Part shown: piece by piece, positions 1 through 10,863 of the stretch
How the letters are laid out: each line of letters begins with the position of its first letter
Position numbering within the stretch: position 1 is the stretch's first letter
NCBI GenBank assembly: GCA_001465935.1
Contig: LNKV01000055.1
Span: forward strand, 310,001-374,000
DNA: 64,000 bases
Direction of reading: 5' to 3'
From: Clarireedia homoeocarpa
Lineage: Eukaryota > Ascomycota > Leotiomycetes > Helotiales > Rutstroemiaceae
Position numbers and translations under genes: made by a program
The notes under the pieces: generated by a model
Told to the model about the DNA's origin: nothing
Database searches by the model: none
The model's input: only the letters and a program-made list of their open reading frames with translations

Positions 1-891
1 TTCTATACTTGCTTGCTTGCTGGTGAAGTTAATTGAATGGAAGTGAAGTGAAGTGAGATGAAATGCACTGCACTGCACTAGAGGGGATAAGAGCGTGGAC
101 TTTCAATCAATCAATCAATCAATCAATGAATGAGTAGCAGCAACAGCAACAGCAACAGCAACATCAGAGATTCCCCCCCCACCAAACCCACCAAGTATAC
201 ATACCCACCAAGTACACCCACCCGATCAATCAAGCATTACTTCATTTATTCATTTACGCATCCTTCCATTACAGAATATGATATGATGCGATGGGCTCGC
301 TCCTTTCACTTTACAGTAGCTAAAATCATATATATATACATGCATACTGTATCGCTAAGTTATCCCCATCTCATTCTTATTCTCATTCTCATGTTTAAGG
401 AAGGGAGGAAGGAAGGGAGGTATCTCGTAAGTTAATTAACTTTAAAGGTAACTTAATTAGTATACATATTAACGAACGGTAATCCTACATACGAAAAGAA
501 AAGAAAAGAAAAGAAGAGAAAAGAAAAGGGTGGCGAAAGTTTTATAAGTTGAAACATCATATTATCTTCGTGAGTATAATATAACTAACTATTCATCATT
601 GTTGTGGATATAAATATAAAGATATCCCAACTCGCGGCTTGAAAATTTGGAATTGGAATTGGAATTGGAATTGGAATTGGAATTAAAAATCCATCTTATA
701 TTCCAGAGTAATCAGGGCATCGCTGAGTGAGAGTTTAAAAATATTTCGTGCATAGCATAGCAGTAGCATATATAGCATACATAGCTCTTAGCACATCTCT
801 GTCATGTCATATCTCATCACATTACCCCCTCTCTCTTCCCTCCTCCCTTTCTTTTCCCATCATCCCCCCCCCCCCCCCCCCCCTCCCCCAC
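1..891. other. Intergenic, 3' flank of RAD50, microsatellite-rich
   Basis: No gene is seen here. The stretch holds several short tandem repeats: TCAA/AATC units around 105-128, AACAGC units around 140-163, AAAAG units around 492-528, GGAATT units around 648-684, and a run of about 20 C at 863-882, only some 10 bases beyond the RAD50 stop codon. The short open frames are low-complexity (Ser/Asn, Pro or Ile/Leu-rich) and follow the repeats. Confidence 0.7.
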
Positions 892-3800
892 CTAACCACT
901 CTCCATAACCTGCGAAATAGAGCATTTATCAATCCTGCTATTCTGCGCCGAATCGCGGCTAACTTGATAATAATCATCGCAGAAATCCGCACAATGCATG
1001 ACCTTCAAAAACTCCTCATCATGAGTAATGATAATTAGTTGGAAGTTTGCTTGCGCTTGCCGCGCTTTGATAATGCCGTGGAGAGATTGAGCCAGGGCGC
1101 GGATGTTGTCTTGGTCGAGGTTTGTGGTGGGTTCGTCGAGGGCGATGAGCTGTGGGGTGTTAGAGGGGGAAAAGGTGGTGGAGGGAAAAGGTGGTGGAGG
1201 GAAAAGGTGGTGGAGGGAAAAGGTGGTGGAGGGAAAAGGTGGTGGAGGGAAAAGGTGGTGGAGGGAAAAGGTGGTGAAGGGAAAAGGTGGTAGAGGGAGA
1301 GGGGGAGAGGAGAGGGGGAAGAAGGAAAATGGAAGAAGGGAGAAGACTTACACCACAGTTGATACCGAAACACTCTGCCAAGGCAAGACGGATAATAATA
1401 CTAGCAAGGACCTTCTGACCAGCGCTGCACCGACCACGCATATCCATCTCGACATTATCTTTCTGCATAACGACACGATATTTGTAATTCGTCTTCTTAT
1501 TCCCTGAAGCCGTATCTCCATCGTCCTTTTCAGAACGAATCATGATACCGTCGACATCTGTTCCTTGATATGTACCCTGCCAGAGTTCACCTGCGATACG
1601 ATTGATTTCCTCCATCTTCACGCTGTGGTATTTGACGATAGCTTTATCCATAGCCGTGATCATCTTGCCCAAGTCGTCGATGGCGGCTTTGGTTGTTTTC
1701 ACTTTAATCATCGATTCGCGGTACTTGGGCTTAGCGTCCTTGTATTCAACTTCCCATTCTGTTAGATTCTCTTCGAGGGTTTTGTTCTTGGTGTCCATCG
1801 AGGTAGTAATTGCAGTGTATTGTCGGTCTAGTGAATGGTGAAGTGCTTGTTGGTCCTTAGCTTCCTGCCTTAGTCTCTTCCAATCGCCAACCACGCTTCG
1901 GGCCTCCAGATCTGCAATAGCTCTCTTGTGTTCTTCCAGCTCGCCACGCTGTTTGCGGTATGTGATGTTATCCTTGATGTTTCTTTTCAATTTGTCCGAA
2001 TCTCGGATCTTTGCGCTAACAGCATTGATCTTCGTGGTGACTTCATCTAATTCGTCCTTGATGCGTTTTTGGTCTTGCTTGATGGTTTCGATTGCAAGCT
2101 CACACGCAGCCAGTTTTTCTGGTCCTCGATCATCGTTGTATCGATTCAAGTCTCTTTCATATTGAGAGAATTGACGCACGGTGTCACCCAACTTCTCCTT
2201 TTGTGCCTGCAACTCCTTTTCTTTCGCTTGTCCGCCTTGTTGTACTTCCTCATATTGAGCCTTTGCCGTGGCAATCTGAGGCTTCAAGGCTTCTAATTCA
2301 GAATCCGCTCGCTGAATAGACTCTCGTTGCAATTTGTTACTGTCAAGCAGTTCTTGTATCTCCTTTTGTAGAGCCTCTTTCCTGGCTAAATTATGGACGA
2401 TATCTTGAAAGTCTCTTGACTTTCGGGATAATTCGAGCTCCAGCTGATTCAACTTGTCTTTGGCAGCGGTTTTCTCGTCTGATATTTTCTTTACTTGGTC
2501 TCTTAACGTGCGTAAGGTCTCGCTGCAAGATGTCTGTTGAGTTTCAATTTCTTCTGCGGTCATGGTACTGCCGACAATCTTCTGCTGCGAAGATAAGCTT
2601 TCGACCTTGGCCTCGTGCTCTGAAATGTCTTGGTTGTGTCTGATAATAGAGGATATGATATGAGTGAGAGAGTCAATTTGCTTCTTGTCGTTTTCTCTCT
2701 CCTCAACAATCGTGTCTTGTTGCTCAACGTCTTGCAAAAGTCTCGTCTTTTCTTCTTCGGCATCCTTGAGCTTGTGCTCGATGTCGGGAATTTCGTTTTT
2801 GAGTGCCTCATATCTGTCATACTGAGACCGAACCGCCTTTGCAGCCTTAACCTGCTCATTGTATGTTTCCAAATCTCCTTCTAAGGTCTCTCGGGCATCT
2901 TGGGCTAGGTGCATTCGAATTTTGTCCACAGCCTTGGATCGCTCTCCTGGGCCGGCGAATTTCCTCTCACAGAGCTTACATTTGTCTTGTCTCTGGATGG
3001 TGGTCAAACAGCCGTTATAGAAGTTGGCGAGATGCTTGAAGTTGTCAATATCGGCTCTAATCTGGTCGCGATCATCTTCAAGGGCCTGGAGTTCCTTCGG
3101 ATAATCCTCGACACTGGACATCGGACTGCCATCAGTAATAATTGAATTCACCACAGCGTTTTCGCAAGACTTCAACTGCTCCTTTTTGGTCTTGAGATCT
3201 CCACGCAGAGCATTGAGCTTAAACCCTGCTTCGGTAAACAATTTCTTCGCAACCTCTTGCTTTCCTCGAGCCTCCGTAACGGCCTCAATTTTCTGGTCTT
3301 GTACGTTTTGAAATTCGCGCTGAAGTGTGCTAACCTCCCAATCCGAGCCGAGAATTGCTTTCAGTTTGTCGCCATAGGTAGCCATCATTGTATCAAGCTT
3401 TGCTTGGCTTTTCTTCACCTCTTCTCTTACATAATCGAGGGATGCTCGGTCTTTCGAGCGCTTGTTGATGTCGGAAAGCTCTCGTTGTAATCGCCTCTCT
3501 TCTTCCTCAAGCTCACGAATGCGGCTACTTTCGCTGTTGATACGGCTATCCCACGCAGCAGTGTCAAATTGGGCTCTCAATTTTTCCAGAAGATTCTGGG
3601 TTTCCTTGAGTGACGTCTGGAGACCTGCCTTGTCGCCTTCGTCCACTTGTATGAAGCCTAGCTCGTTTTGTTTTGGTCCAATTCTCCTCTCGTTTGCAGA
3701 AATAGTCTGTTTGGCTGTTACTTTATCTTGCACCAGGATTGCATGTCGGTTCTGCAGTTCGGTTAACGAACTCTGGACTTTTTGAAGTTCTTCATTGGTA

Positions 3801-5253
3801 GTCGTCCTAATACGTGCCAATTCACGTTCTTTATCTCGCGAGAGCTTCTTGATTCTTTCAACGAATCCATCAACCATGGATTCTTCAACGTCATCCTCAT
3901 ATCCTCGTATAGAGTGTTTGAAAGCCGCGTCCTTAATAAGCTGTATACGGTGTTCCAGTAGTCTTTCGTACGATTGCTTTTCGGCTTGATAACGACCAAG
4001 CTCGGAGTGTTTCTTCCCCAGGTCACCGTTCGTTTTCGACTCCATCCTTTTGTGTTCATTATATTGATCTGTGTACGCACTCTTTTGCCGCTCCATCTCA
4101 GCCAGTCTTTCTTCGTATTGATCCAAAGTTGATTGAAGCCACTCGTCAGATTCCGTAAGTTCGGTCCAATTCTCCACTACATTTGCGATATTGTCCTTGA
4201 TGAAGGTGACTTTTTGTTTCCTGTTCTCAAGCTCATTCACCGATGATTCTGCCTCAAGCGCCAGCCTGTTCTTCTCCGCGAACGCCGTACCAGCCTCATC
4301 CATTCTCACCTGTAGAGCCAACGCCTTTTCACGCTCTCGCTCAATCTCAGCTTGGAGTTCCATCATTTGTTTCTCCATCTTACGACCCCTATCCTTAGCA
4401 GCTTTATTTACGGTTTCCTGAGCCTGCAAATCTTTGAGCTTTGTGTTGTGATCTTTTCTTAGTGTTTTGAGACTCTCAATTGCTTTTGTGTATTTGGTTG
4501 CTTCGAAAATGTCATCGAATTTCTTCTTGAGCACCAACGGTTCGCTCATTGGCCATAGAGATTCGTCTTGGTGACAAAAGATAACATTATCCAAAACAGC
4601 TTCGGAAACACCTAGAGATTGCTGCATCAACTGATCAATCTCTCCCACTTTGGTTGACATGGAAGTTCTTTCGCCATTGTTCATGACCACCAGTTGAGAA
4701 TCAAGTGTCTTGGCCTTTCTTGTGGTTTTGGTGACGGTGAGTTGCAGACTCCTCGTGATGACCATTTTCGCACCCGTCGTGCTTTTAAATGAGAGTTTGA
4801 CTTGCGCCAACACTTCTTTTTCGCCAGCGAGCTATTTTAAAGTGAGAAATGCCGTACGGGACGCGAGGAAATCGGAGCTCACATACCTTGGGATCGTGAA
4901 TGAAAGCACCTCCGTTTTTACTGTGTGGTGGCTGCTGGCCGGTGGTGGCATATTTGAGGCACTCGATGATTGTCTAATGAATGTTAGAGATTTTATGCTT
5001 TCGAGGCATTTGCTGTACGTACCGTCTTTCCAGAACCATTAAATCCTACAATGAGGGTTAGTGGGGTGTTGAAACCAATCACCTCGAAGCCTTTGTGATC
5101 AAAGGACCGCACCCTGTCGTGTTATAGAGGTGTTAGCACAGAACGATGCAAATGCATCGGACTTGAATGAGAGGCAACAACCGACCCGCAAATTCTCATT
5201 TTATCTATGGAAGCTATTTCACAGATGTCATAAGTCCTATCCGATATCAACAT
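892..5253 (-). CDS. RAD50: DNA double-strand break repair ATPase Rad50
   Basis: SMC-like ATPase of the Mre11-Rad50-Nbs1 complex, which tethers and processes DNA double-strand breaks and maintains telomeres in the nucleus. Model of five exons: 5186-5253, 5023-5113, 4887-4973, 1352-4831 and 892-1149, giving about 1,327 residues, close to the usual 1,300. Seen: Walker A GFNGSGKTT near residue 46, split by an intron; Q-loop region FCHQDESLWPMSEP; long coiled coils; the zinc-hook CKLC at about 700-703; ABC signature SAGQK near 1218; Walker B LIALDEPTTNLD at about 1243 in the last exon, followed by the H-loop ITHDEEF. The first exon is the least certain: ATG at 5253 reads into IDKMRICGVRSFD, but the family normally starts M-S-x-I-(D/E)-K, so an internal ATG or an extra tiny upstream exon is possible. 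The last intron (1150-1351) is swollen by a minisatellite. Confidence 0.95.
1166..1300. repeat. 16-bp minisatellite inside the last RAD50 intron
   Basis: About eight to nine near-perfect tandem copies of a 16-bp unit (GGAAAAGGTGGTGGAG on the plus strand), with substitutions in the last two copies. It lies wholly in the 202-bp intron 1150-1351. Without the array the intron would be about 60 bp, the normal size here. On the coding strand the array has no stop in the upstream frame, so unspliced message would translate into a Pro/Phe/His-rich tail in place of Walker B. Confidence 0.9.
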
Positions 5254-7283
5254 GCCATGGCCGCATGAACTTACACCTAAGGGAGCACAAGATTAGCAAG
5301 AGGTAATGCACGAGCGAAGGATGACTTGCATCTTGATGATGATGATGATGATTGTCTATCAGAAAAGGTGTCAACGGCAATTTAACATGTCGTGATGAGG
5401 AAGTCGATGGACAGTGGACAGTTCAGGTTTCAGGTAATCAGTTCAGGCAGCGAAATCCAATAAATTTTATCGTCTACAACTTGGCTGTAACCAAGCGTAC
5501 GAGATATGAGGGGATTTTCAATACTCTGTGTGACGGTATTGAGGATTGAGGATTGAGGATTGGGGTGCTAGGCCACCAGCATAAGACTCGACGAACGCGC
5601 CAAGGCACAAGAAAAGTCGCGTTTTCAGTTTTTGCCTGAGTTTACAGTATGCGGTATCACGTGTGCAAGGCTAGCTTGACTCGCTGAGTACTACAGCCAA
5701 TCTGGAGGCTAGATTTGATGGCCTCAAATTTCAGGCAGAATGAGACAACGGGTGCAGGTATCCACATTGAAGCTAAGGTTGTGCGTGAGGTGAGAAGACT
5801 GGAGAAGAACATGGGAAATGATGAGTTTGTGGATAACAGCAATGCGGATGCGGTGTGGATGAAATGCGAATGAGCCACAGATGACGTACTTCCTGTATGG
5901 ACGAGACAATAGCACGTTGAAGTGGCTCCCTCTGTGTGTATGGAAAAAAGGATTGCCATGTGGAATCGAGTACGGTGAGTTTATGGCTTGTATATGGCTT
6001 GTATATGACTTGTATAATACATTGACTTGTATATGACTTATATAATACATATATATATATATATATATTATATATACTCGTCCAGCGTATTATCTCCTTT
6101 GGAATTGATTTGATCTCTCCTGTCTCCTGTCTCCTGTCTCCTCTCTCCTGTCTCCTCTCTCCTGTCTCCTCTCTTCTGTCTCCTGTCTCCTGAGGGATTG
6201 ATGCGAATCATTTATCCTTTTTACTGTAACCTCACCTAACCAACGCAACTGATTTGTTCGTTACCGTAAAACGATCTGTTCTTGGCCGTAAAACGGCAAA
6301 AAGAGTGTCCAAGATGGGCGAGCAAAAGGGTCGATACTTCCACCCCCGTCGCTTGAGCGATGCATCCACTCCGCAGCAGCATGTGAATCCTCCCGCACGC
6401 TTTGCATCATCTTACATGGCGCTGGGATTCTCGCCTTTTTCCAGATTGAAAATGTGCGAGCAGCGGCCAATCAGATACATCGAGGCCAAGACTAGTTGCG
6501 GCCTTATTCCCTTTAAAGAGAACCACAAACTATCAAGAATTCGGAATTGCAGCTTTACTCATCCAATTCCTCCTATGGGTATTTGTCGTGTCTGTCGTGT
6601 CTGTCGTGTCTGGACGAACGAGTCTTGAGTCTTGAGTCTTGAGCAGAGCACGCGTACCCGTACCTCTTCTTGTTCCTTCTTACCAAGTACATCCCACCGC
6701 AGAAAATTCGCTATCTCGCCCAAACCATCTGCAAACCCATCTGCGACCCAATTCTTCCGTGTTCGCACCAATACCCATCTGTACCTCTGTACCTTTGTCC
6801 CATCATGACGACCATGGCCACAATCCAAGAGTGATCACTTATCCATTTAGAACTGCGAGTACATCTCCGGACGACTCGTACACTCGTACGCCTGCCACCC
6901 ACTTTCTCCCGTCGTTGTAGCCATCCACAGCTGTCGCTTCTCACTGCCGCCACTTTTCCTGCCGACTTCTATCGCCGCCGCTCTTCCTGATCTTTCGTCT
7001 TTTCTTACCCCTCTCTCGGCCCGTCATATATCCTTACTCTCTTACCACCACCACCACCTCCTCCTCCACCTCCTCCTCCACCTCCACCTCCACCTCGACC
7101 TACACCACCAAACATACCCACCTCCCACGCATGTCTTCATCTTGGTTAGTGTCAATACCCAAATTTATCAGTCCCGAAGCCACGAGTAAATGCCTCGACA
7201 TCCTATGCGAATACAACTTTGTACCATCTTTTCTTCCTATTCTTTCTTTCCCTTCCCTACTCGGATAAAACAATCTTTTCATC
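5254..7283. promoter_or_regulatory. Divergent intergenic region between RAD50 and wc-2
   Basis: About 2 kb of shared 5' flank; no gene is seen. It contains a short GAT repeat (about 5335-5352), an AT dinucleotide run (about 6047-6070), a CTCCTGT-type repeat (about 6113-6192), triple TGTCGTGTC (about 6583-6612), repeated GAGTCTT (about 6620-6645) and a pyrimidine-rich CCTCCTCCA tract (about 7050-7098) just before wc-2, which looks like a leader or core promoter. Open frames in 5.3-6.9 kb have no recognisable content. Confidence 0.5.
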
Positions 7284-8998
7284 ATGTCTCATGACCCGAG
7301 GCCGATGAATATGAACAATATGGGCATGCATCCGATCATGTATCATGCAGGTATGGGGAATGCGATGGACAACCACAATCTTCCCGGGGTTCTGTCAGCC
7401 GCGCAGGTACGTTATTTTTTCCCCTAAAAATCATCAGACCATATCTTGGTGGCTCCTTCGCTCCGGTCGTGGCTCTTGTCCCTAATAAGTACGGCATCTA
7501 AAAGTACGGCATCTAGGCCGGACCCAGTGTTACTGACTCTTCGATGACCGGAATGCTAGAGGACGATTTATTGGAAGATTTCGATAACCTACCCAACATA
7601 AACATCGACGTCAATAGCCTCGGCGATACTAGCAGTCTACAAAAGCCCTTTACGCCAATTAGCAACATGATGTCTCCTACCGGAAATGAACAGTTGGACT
7701 CAATGGGCAGCCTCAGTTCCATCAACGGTGATAATATCAATGGTGGGATTGGCGCTGGGCCGCTACCAACAGGATTCGGGCTTCAACCGTCCCTTACCAA
7801 TGGCAGTACTCTTACAGACTTTACGAAACGAAGGAATTGGTCGCAGAAGGTGGTTGAAGAGATTAAAGATTTTCTGCACATTCTTACGCCTAATGGACGA
7901 TTGATCTATGTCTCTCCCAGCAGCAAGAGCCTTACTGGATATACCTCCGAGGAGCTATCAGGCAAATTTATCGTGGACTACATACATCCGGACGACAGTG
8001 CCATGTTCGTTCGAGAATTCAACGAATCTATCGCATCTGGAAATCCTCTGCGATTTTTTTATCGATGGCGGAAGAAAGATCAAACGTTCACCATTTTCGA
8101 ATCTCATGGCCATCCACACATTGCTACGGGAGGAACGATGAGCTACAACACAACTGATTCTGCGGAATACTGTAGGGGATTTTTTATGATGGCACGACCG
8201 TATCCTACGAAGAATGCTGCGCTGCTCGACTCTTTCTTGGAACACAAAATTGAAAACGAGCGACTCAAGAAGCGTATCAGCGATCTTAGAAGGGAAGAGA
8301 AAGAAGAGAGCGACGAAGCCCAGCGCCGTCTGAATAATAAGCAAGACGGCCGCTCCGATCAACCATCTGAGACGACAGGTACAATTGCTAGCTCCATGAA
8401 CACACCTATAGTAAACCCTTCAGTAAATTCCGATCTCCTCGCTATGCCACCACCAGCTCGGCCCACCTTTTCTAATGATCCCTTAACGAGACAGAATCTC
8501 GACGAGGTGACGGCTTCAGGCAGACCAGATTCAATTAATGACAAGATGTTACGATATGAAGGCGCTTCACGCATTGATCAAATCGAGATGCTCACTGGTC
8601 TACAATATCGAGACGGTGAAAGAAGTCATGGAATTAGCACAGGCGATCAAAGTCCTGCTTTGATCATCAAAGGAGATGCTGGAATTGCGATACCCATTGA
8701 TAAAGATGGTAGAGCAGCGGATAAGAAGAGGAAAATAAAACTACCAGATGAATATGTTTGCACGGACTGCGGTACGTATAAGTCAACAACATTTGCATTA
8801 TCATCAAAGAAACTTACGAATATATTTTTTTTTTCTCCAGGTACTTTGGATTCACCAGAATGGCGCAAAGGCCCTAGCGGTCCTAAAACACTTTGTAATG
8901 CATGTGGTCTTCGATGGGCGAAGAAGGAAAAGAAACGAACTCCAAATGCCCCATCAGCACAATTACCGGGGTTAACATCACATCCTTCAGGAAGTTGA
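7284..8998 (+). CDS. wc-2: White collar 2, PAS/GATA blue-light transcription factor
   Basis: Partner of WC-1 in the white collar complex, which activates light-responsive genes and drives the frq clock in Neurospora; acts in the nucleus. Three exons, 7284-7406, 7517-8771 and 8841-8998, give 511 residues (Neurospora WC-2 is about 530). Seen: Met-rich N-terminus; a single PAS domain at about 147-270 (LTPNGRLIYVSPSSKSLTGY, IHPDDSAMF); a basic coiled stretch (ENERLKKRISDLRREEKEE); and a C-terminal GATA finger, C-x2-C-x18-C-x2-C, from about residue 455 (CTDCGTLDSPEWRKG then TLCNACGLRWAKK). The 18-residue loop is the WC type rather than the 17-residue AreA type. The second intron (69 bp) sits right after the second zinc Cys. 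Start chosen at the first ATG of an MSHD exon that splices in frame. Confidence 0.95.
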
Positions 8999-10863
8999 TG
9001 TCCTTGATGAATGAAAGTTTTGGGGGAATTTTTCAATGGCGCTTCGGGTTTTGGGGCATGGGGGGACAAATCTAAGCATACTATTATCTCTAGCATGGAG
9101 CTTTGGGTGGGAATACGTCACCTGGAGGAAGGGTGGTGTTTTATATTAGAATGGGGTTTTTTATTATTATGATACCTATTACGTATAACAAAAGGGTATC
9201 GGCGTTTTTGATTTTTTTTTTTTTTTTTTTTTGGATGAGTATCTCCGGATACTTTATTTGCTCGCAATACCTACCTTGGGTTGAGTTGAGTAAAGAAGAA
9301 AGGAAAAAAAGATAAAAAATGGACGCGGACCTTTATAAGAGGGTTCTATACACGATTAATTTTGTATGAGGTTATACACATAGGATGGATGGATGGATGG
9401 ATGGATGGATGGAGTGGAGTGCAGTGCAGTGGGGAGTGGAATGGAATGGACCGTGTAACATTTGGTCAGAAAAATTCAAGTCAAAAACACATGAAGTGGA
9501 TTTTCTGGTTGTGCTTGTTACCTGTTACCTGTTGCCTGTTGCCTGTTAGCTGTTGCCTGTGGTGGTGTTGTTGATTGTTTAATCTTTGGTGTACAGTAAG
9601 TACACATGATACGCACGCTATACACGCTATAGGGTTGAGATGAGGCTTTTTGGTTGGAAATCTTCAAGTGTTCCTGCCCAACTCCGTCCAACTCCCTCTA
9701 CCTCATACCCCGAACTCGAAATTGGGGAAGAAAGGGAAAGGGAAAGGGAAGGGGGGGAAGCTCTATCTATCTATCTATCTATCCATCCATCCATCTCCTT
9801 CCTTCGTATCGCGCGGGCCATCCGTCCTATCCAGAACAAAAAAAGTTTATATCCCCCATCCAACCTATCAACCCCATTCATCCATCCATTCATCCATTCA
9901 TTCATTTATTCATCAAACCCCTTCCCCTTCCCCTTCCCTTCCCCTCCCTTTTCTTCCCTTCCCTTCCCCTTCTCCCCGTCCCTGTCCCTGTCCCTAACCC
10001 CCTCCTCGAAAGTAGCAAAAAAACTCAAACTCAAACTCAAATTCTCTACAGTATGCGTACGCGCGCTCCGTCTCCGTCTCCGTCTCCGTCTCCGTCTTGC
10101 TTGCAGTTACTGTTACTGTTACTGTACTGCGCATGCGCATGCGCTTCTCTCTCTTGGGGTTTTTATTTGTTTGTTTGTTTGTTTGTTTGTTTATTTATCT
10201 TTTCCTGTGTTTGTGTTTGTGTTTGTGTGCTGTGTGGTGTGGTGTGGTGTTGTTCTCCACTTCTTCTCGGAGAGTTTAACTATGCTACATGTTGTTTCTT
10301 TTCTTTCTTTTGTTTGTTTGTTTGTTTGTTTGTTTGGAATATATTCTATCGTTCGGGATGGGAAATGGGATATGGGAATGGGAGATTAGATTAGATTAGA
10401 TTAGATTATCCTCCCGCGCTTGCTTCCTCAAGTAAAGCCAGTCAGTTAGTCAGTCAGTCAGTCAGTGCAAGCCAGGAGTCTGTCTGTCTGTTCGTCTGTT
10501 CTCTATTACAAGGAGCTGAGCTGAGCTGAGCTGAGCTGGCTGGCTGCTTGCATTCTATTGTGTTTAGTTTGGGGATGTAGACTGACTGCTTTGCTTTGCT
10601 TTGCTTTGCCCGCCCCTTTCCCCTGGATCTCCTTCTATACTATACTACACACTACACTACACTACATGTGCTATTGAGATGCAATGCACGGGAGACTTAC
10701 TCGAGCTTCGATGAACTACTACTTACTTGTAATGTATACTATATGTACCTCTAACCTAACCTAACATAACTTAACCTAACCTAACCTAACCTAACCTAAC
10801 CTAACCTAACCTAACCTAACCTAACCTAACCTAACCTAACCTAACCTAATCTAATACTATCTC
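8999..10863. repeat. Dense microsatellite block, no gene seen
   Basis: Almost continuous short tandem repeats: a T tract (about 9211-9232), TGGA units (9383-9412), CTGTTRCC units (9517-9560), CTAT units (9763-9783), CATT/CCATT units (9785-9910), CCTTCC tracts (9920-9970), CGTCTC units (10066-10098), GTTT units (10167-10198 and 10308-10336), ATTAG units (10385-10408), CAGT units (10440-10467), GAGCT units (10512-10538), TTTGC units (10588-10608) and the CCTAA array. Long open frames here (for example 9640-10389) are repeat artefacts with peptides such as repeated LFVCLFVC and YLSIYPSI. Confidence 0.8.
10751..10855. repeat. Interstitial (CCTAA)n / (TTAGG)n array
   Basis: About 20 copies of the pentamer CCTAA on the plus strand, with two variant units near the left end (CATAA, CTTAA) and two near the right (TCTAA). 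The pentamer is the arthropod-type telomere unit; filamentous fungi normally carry TTAGGG, so this is more likely a microsatellite than a telomere relic. It ends about 9 bp from the stop codon of the minus-strand gene 10864-12635, so it lies in that gene's 3' untranslated region. Confidence 0.9.

Noticed and set aside
1039..1507. Gly/Trp/Lys-rich plus-strand frames over the RAD50 minisatellite
   Set aside because: They are antisense readings of the 16-bp repeat and of RAD50 exons.
9640..10394. Overlapping open frames of up to 249 codons on the plus strand in the repeat block
   Set aside because: All are translations of microsatellites (LFVCLFVC, IHSFIH, SPSPSPS) in several frames at once, with no conserved content.
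10751..10855. CCTAA array as evidence of a chromosome end or telomere fusion
   Set aside because: Single orientation, pentamer rather than the fungal hexamer, and embedded among many other microsatellites inside normal gene territory.
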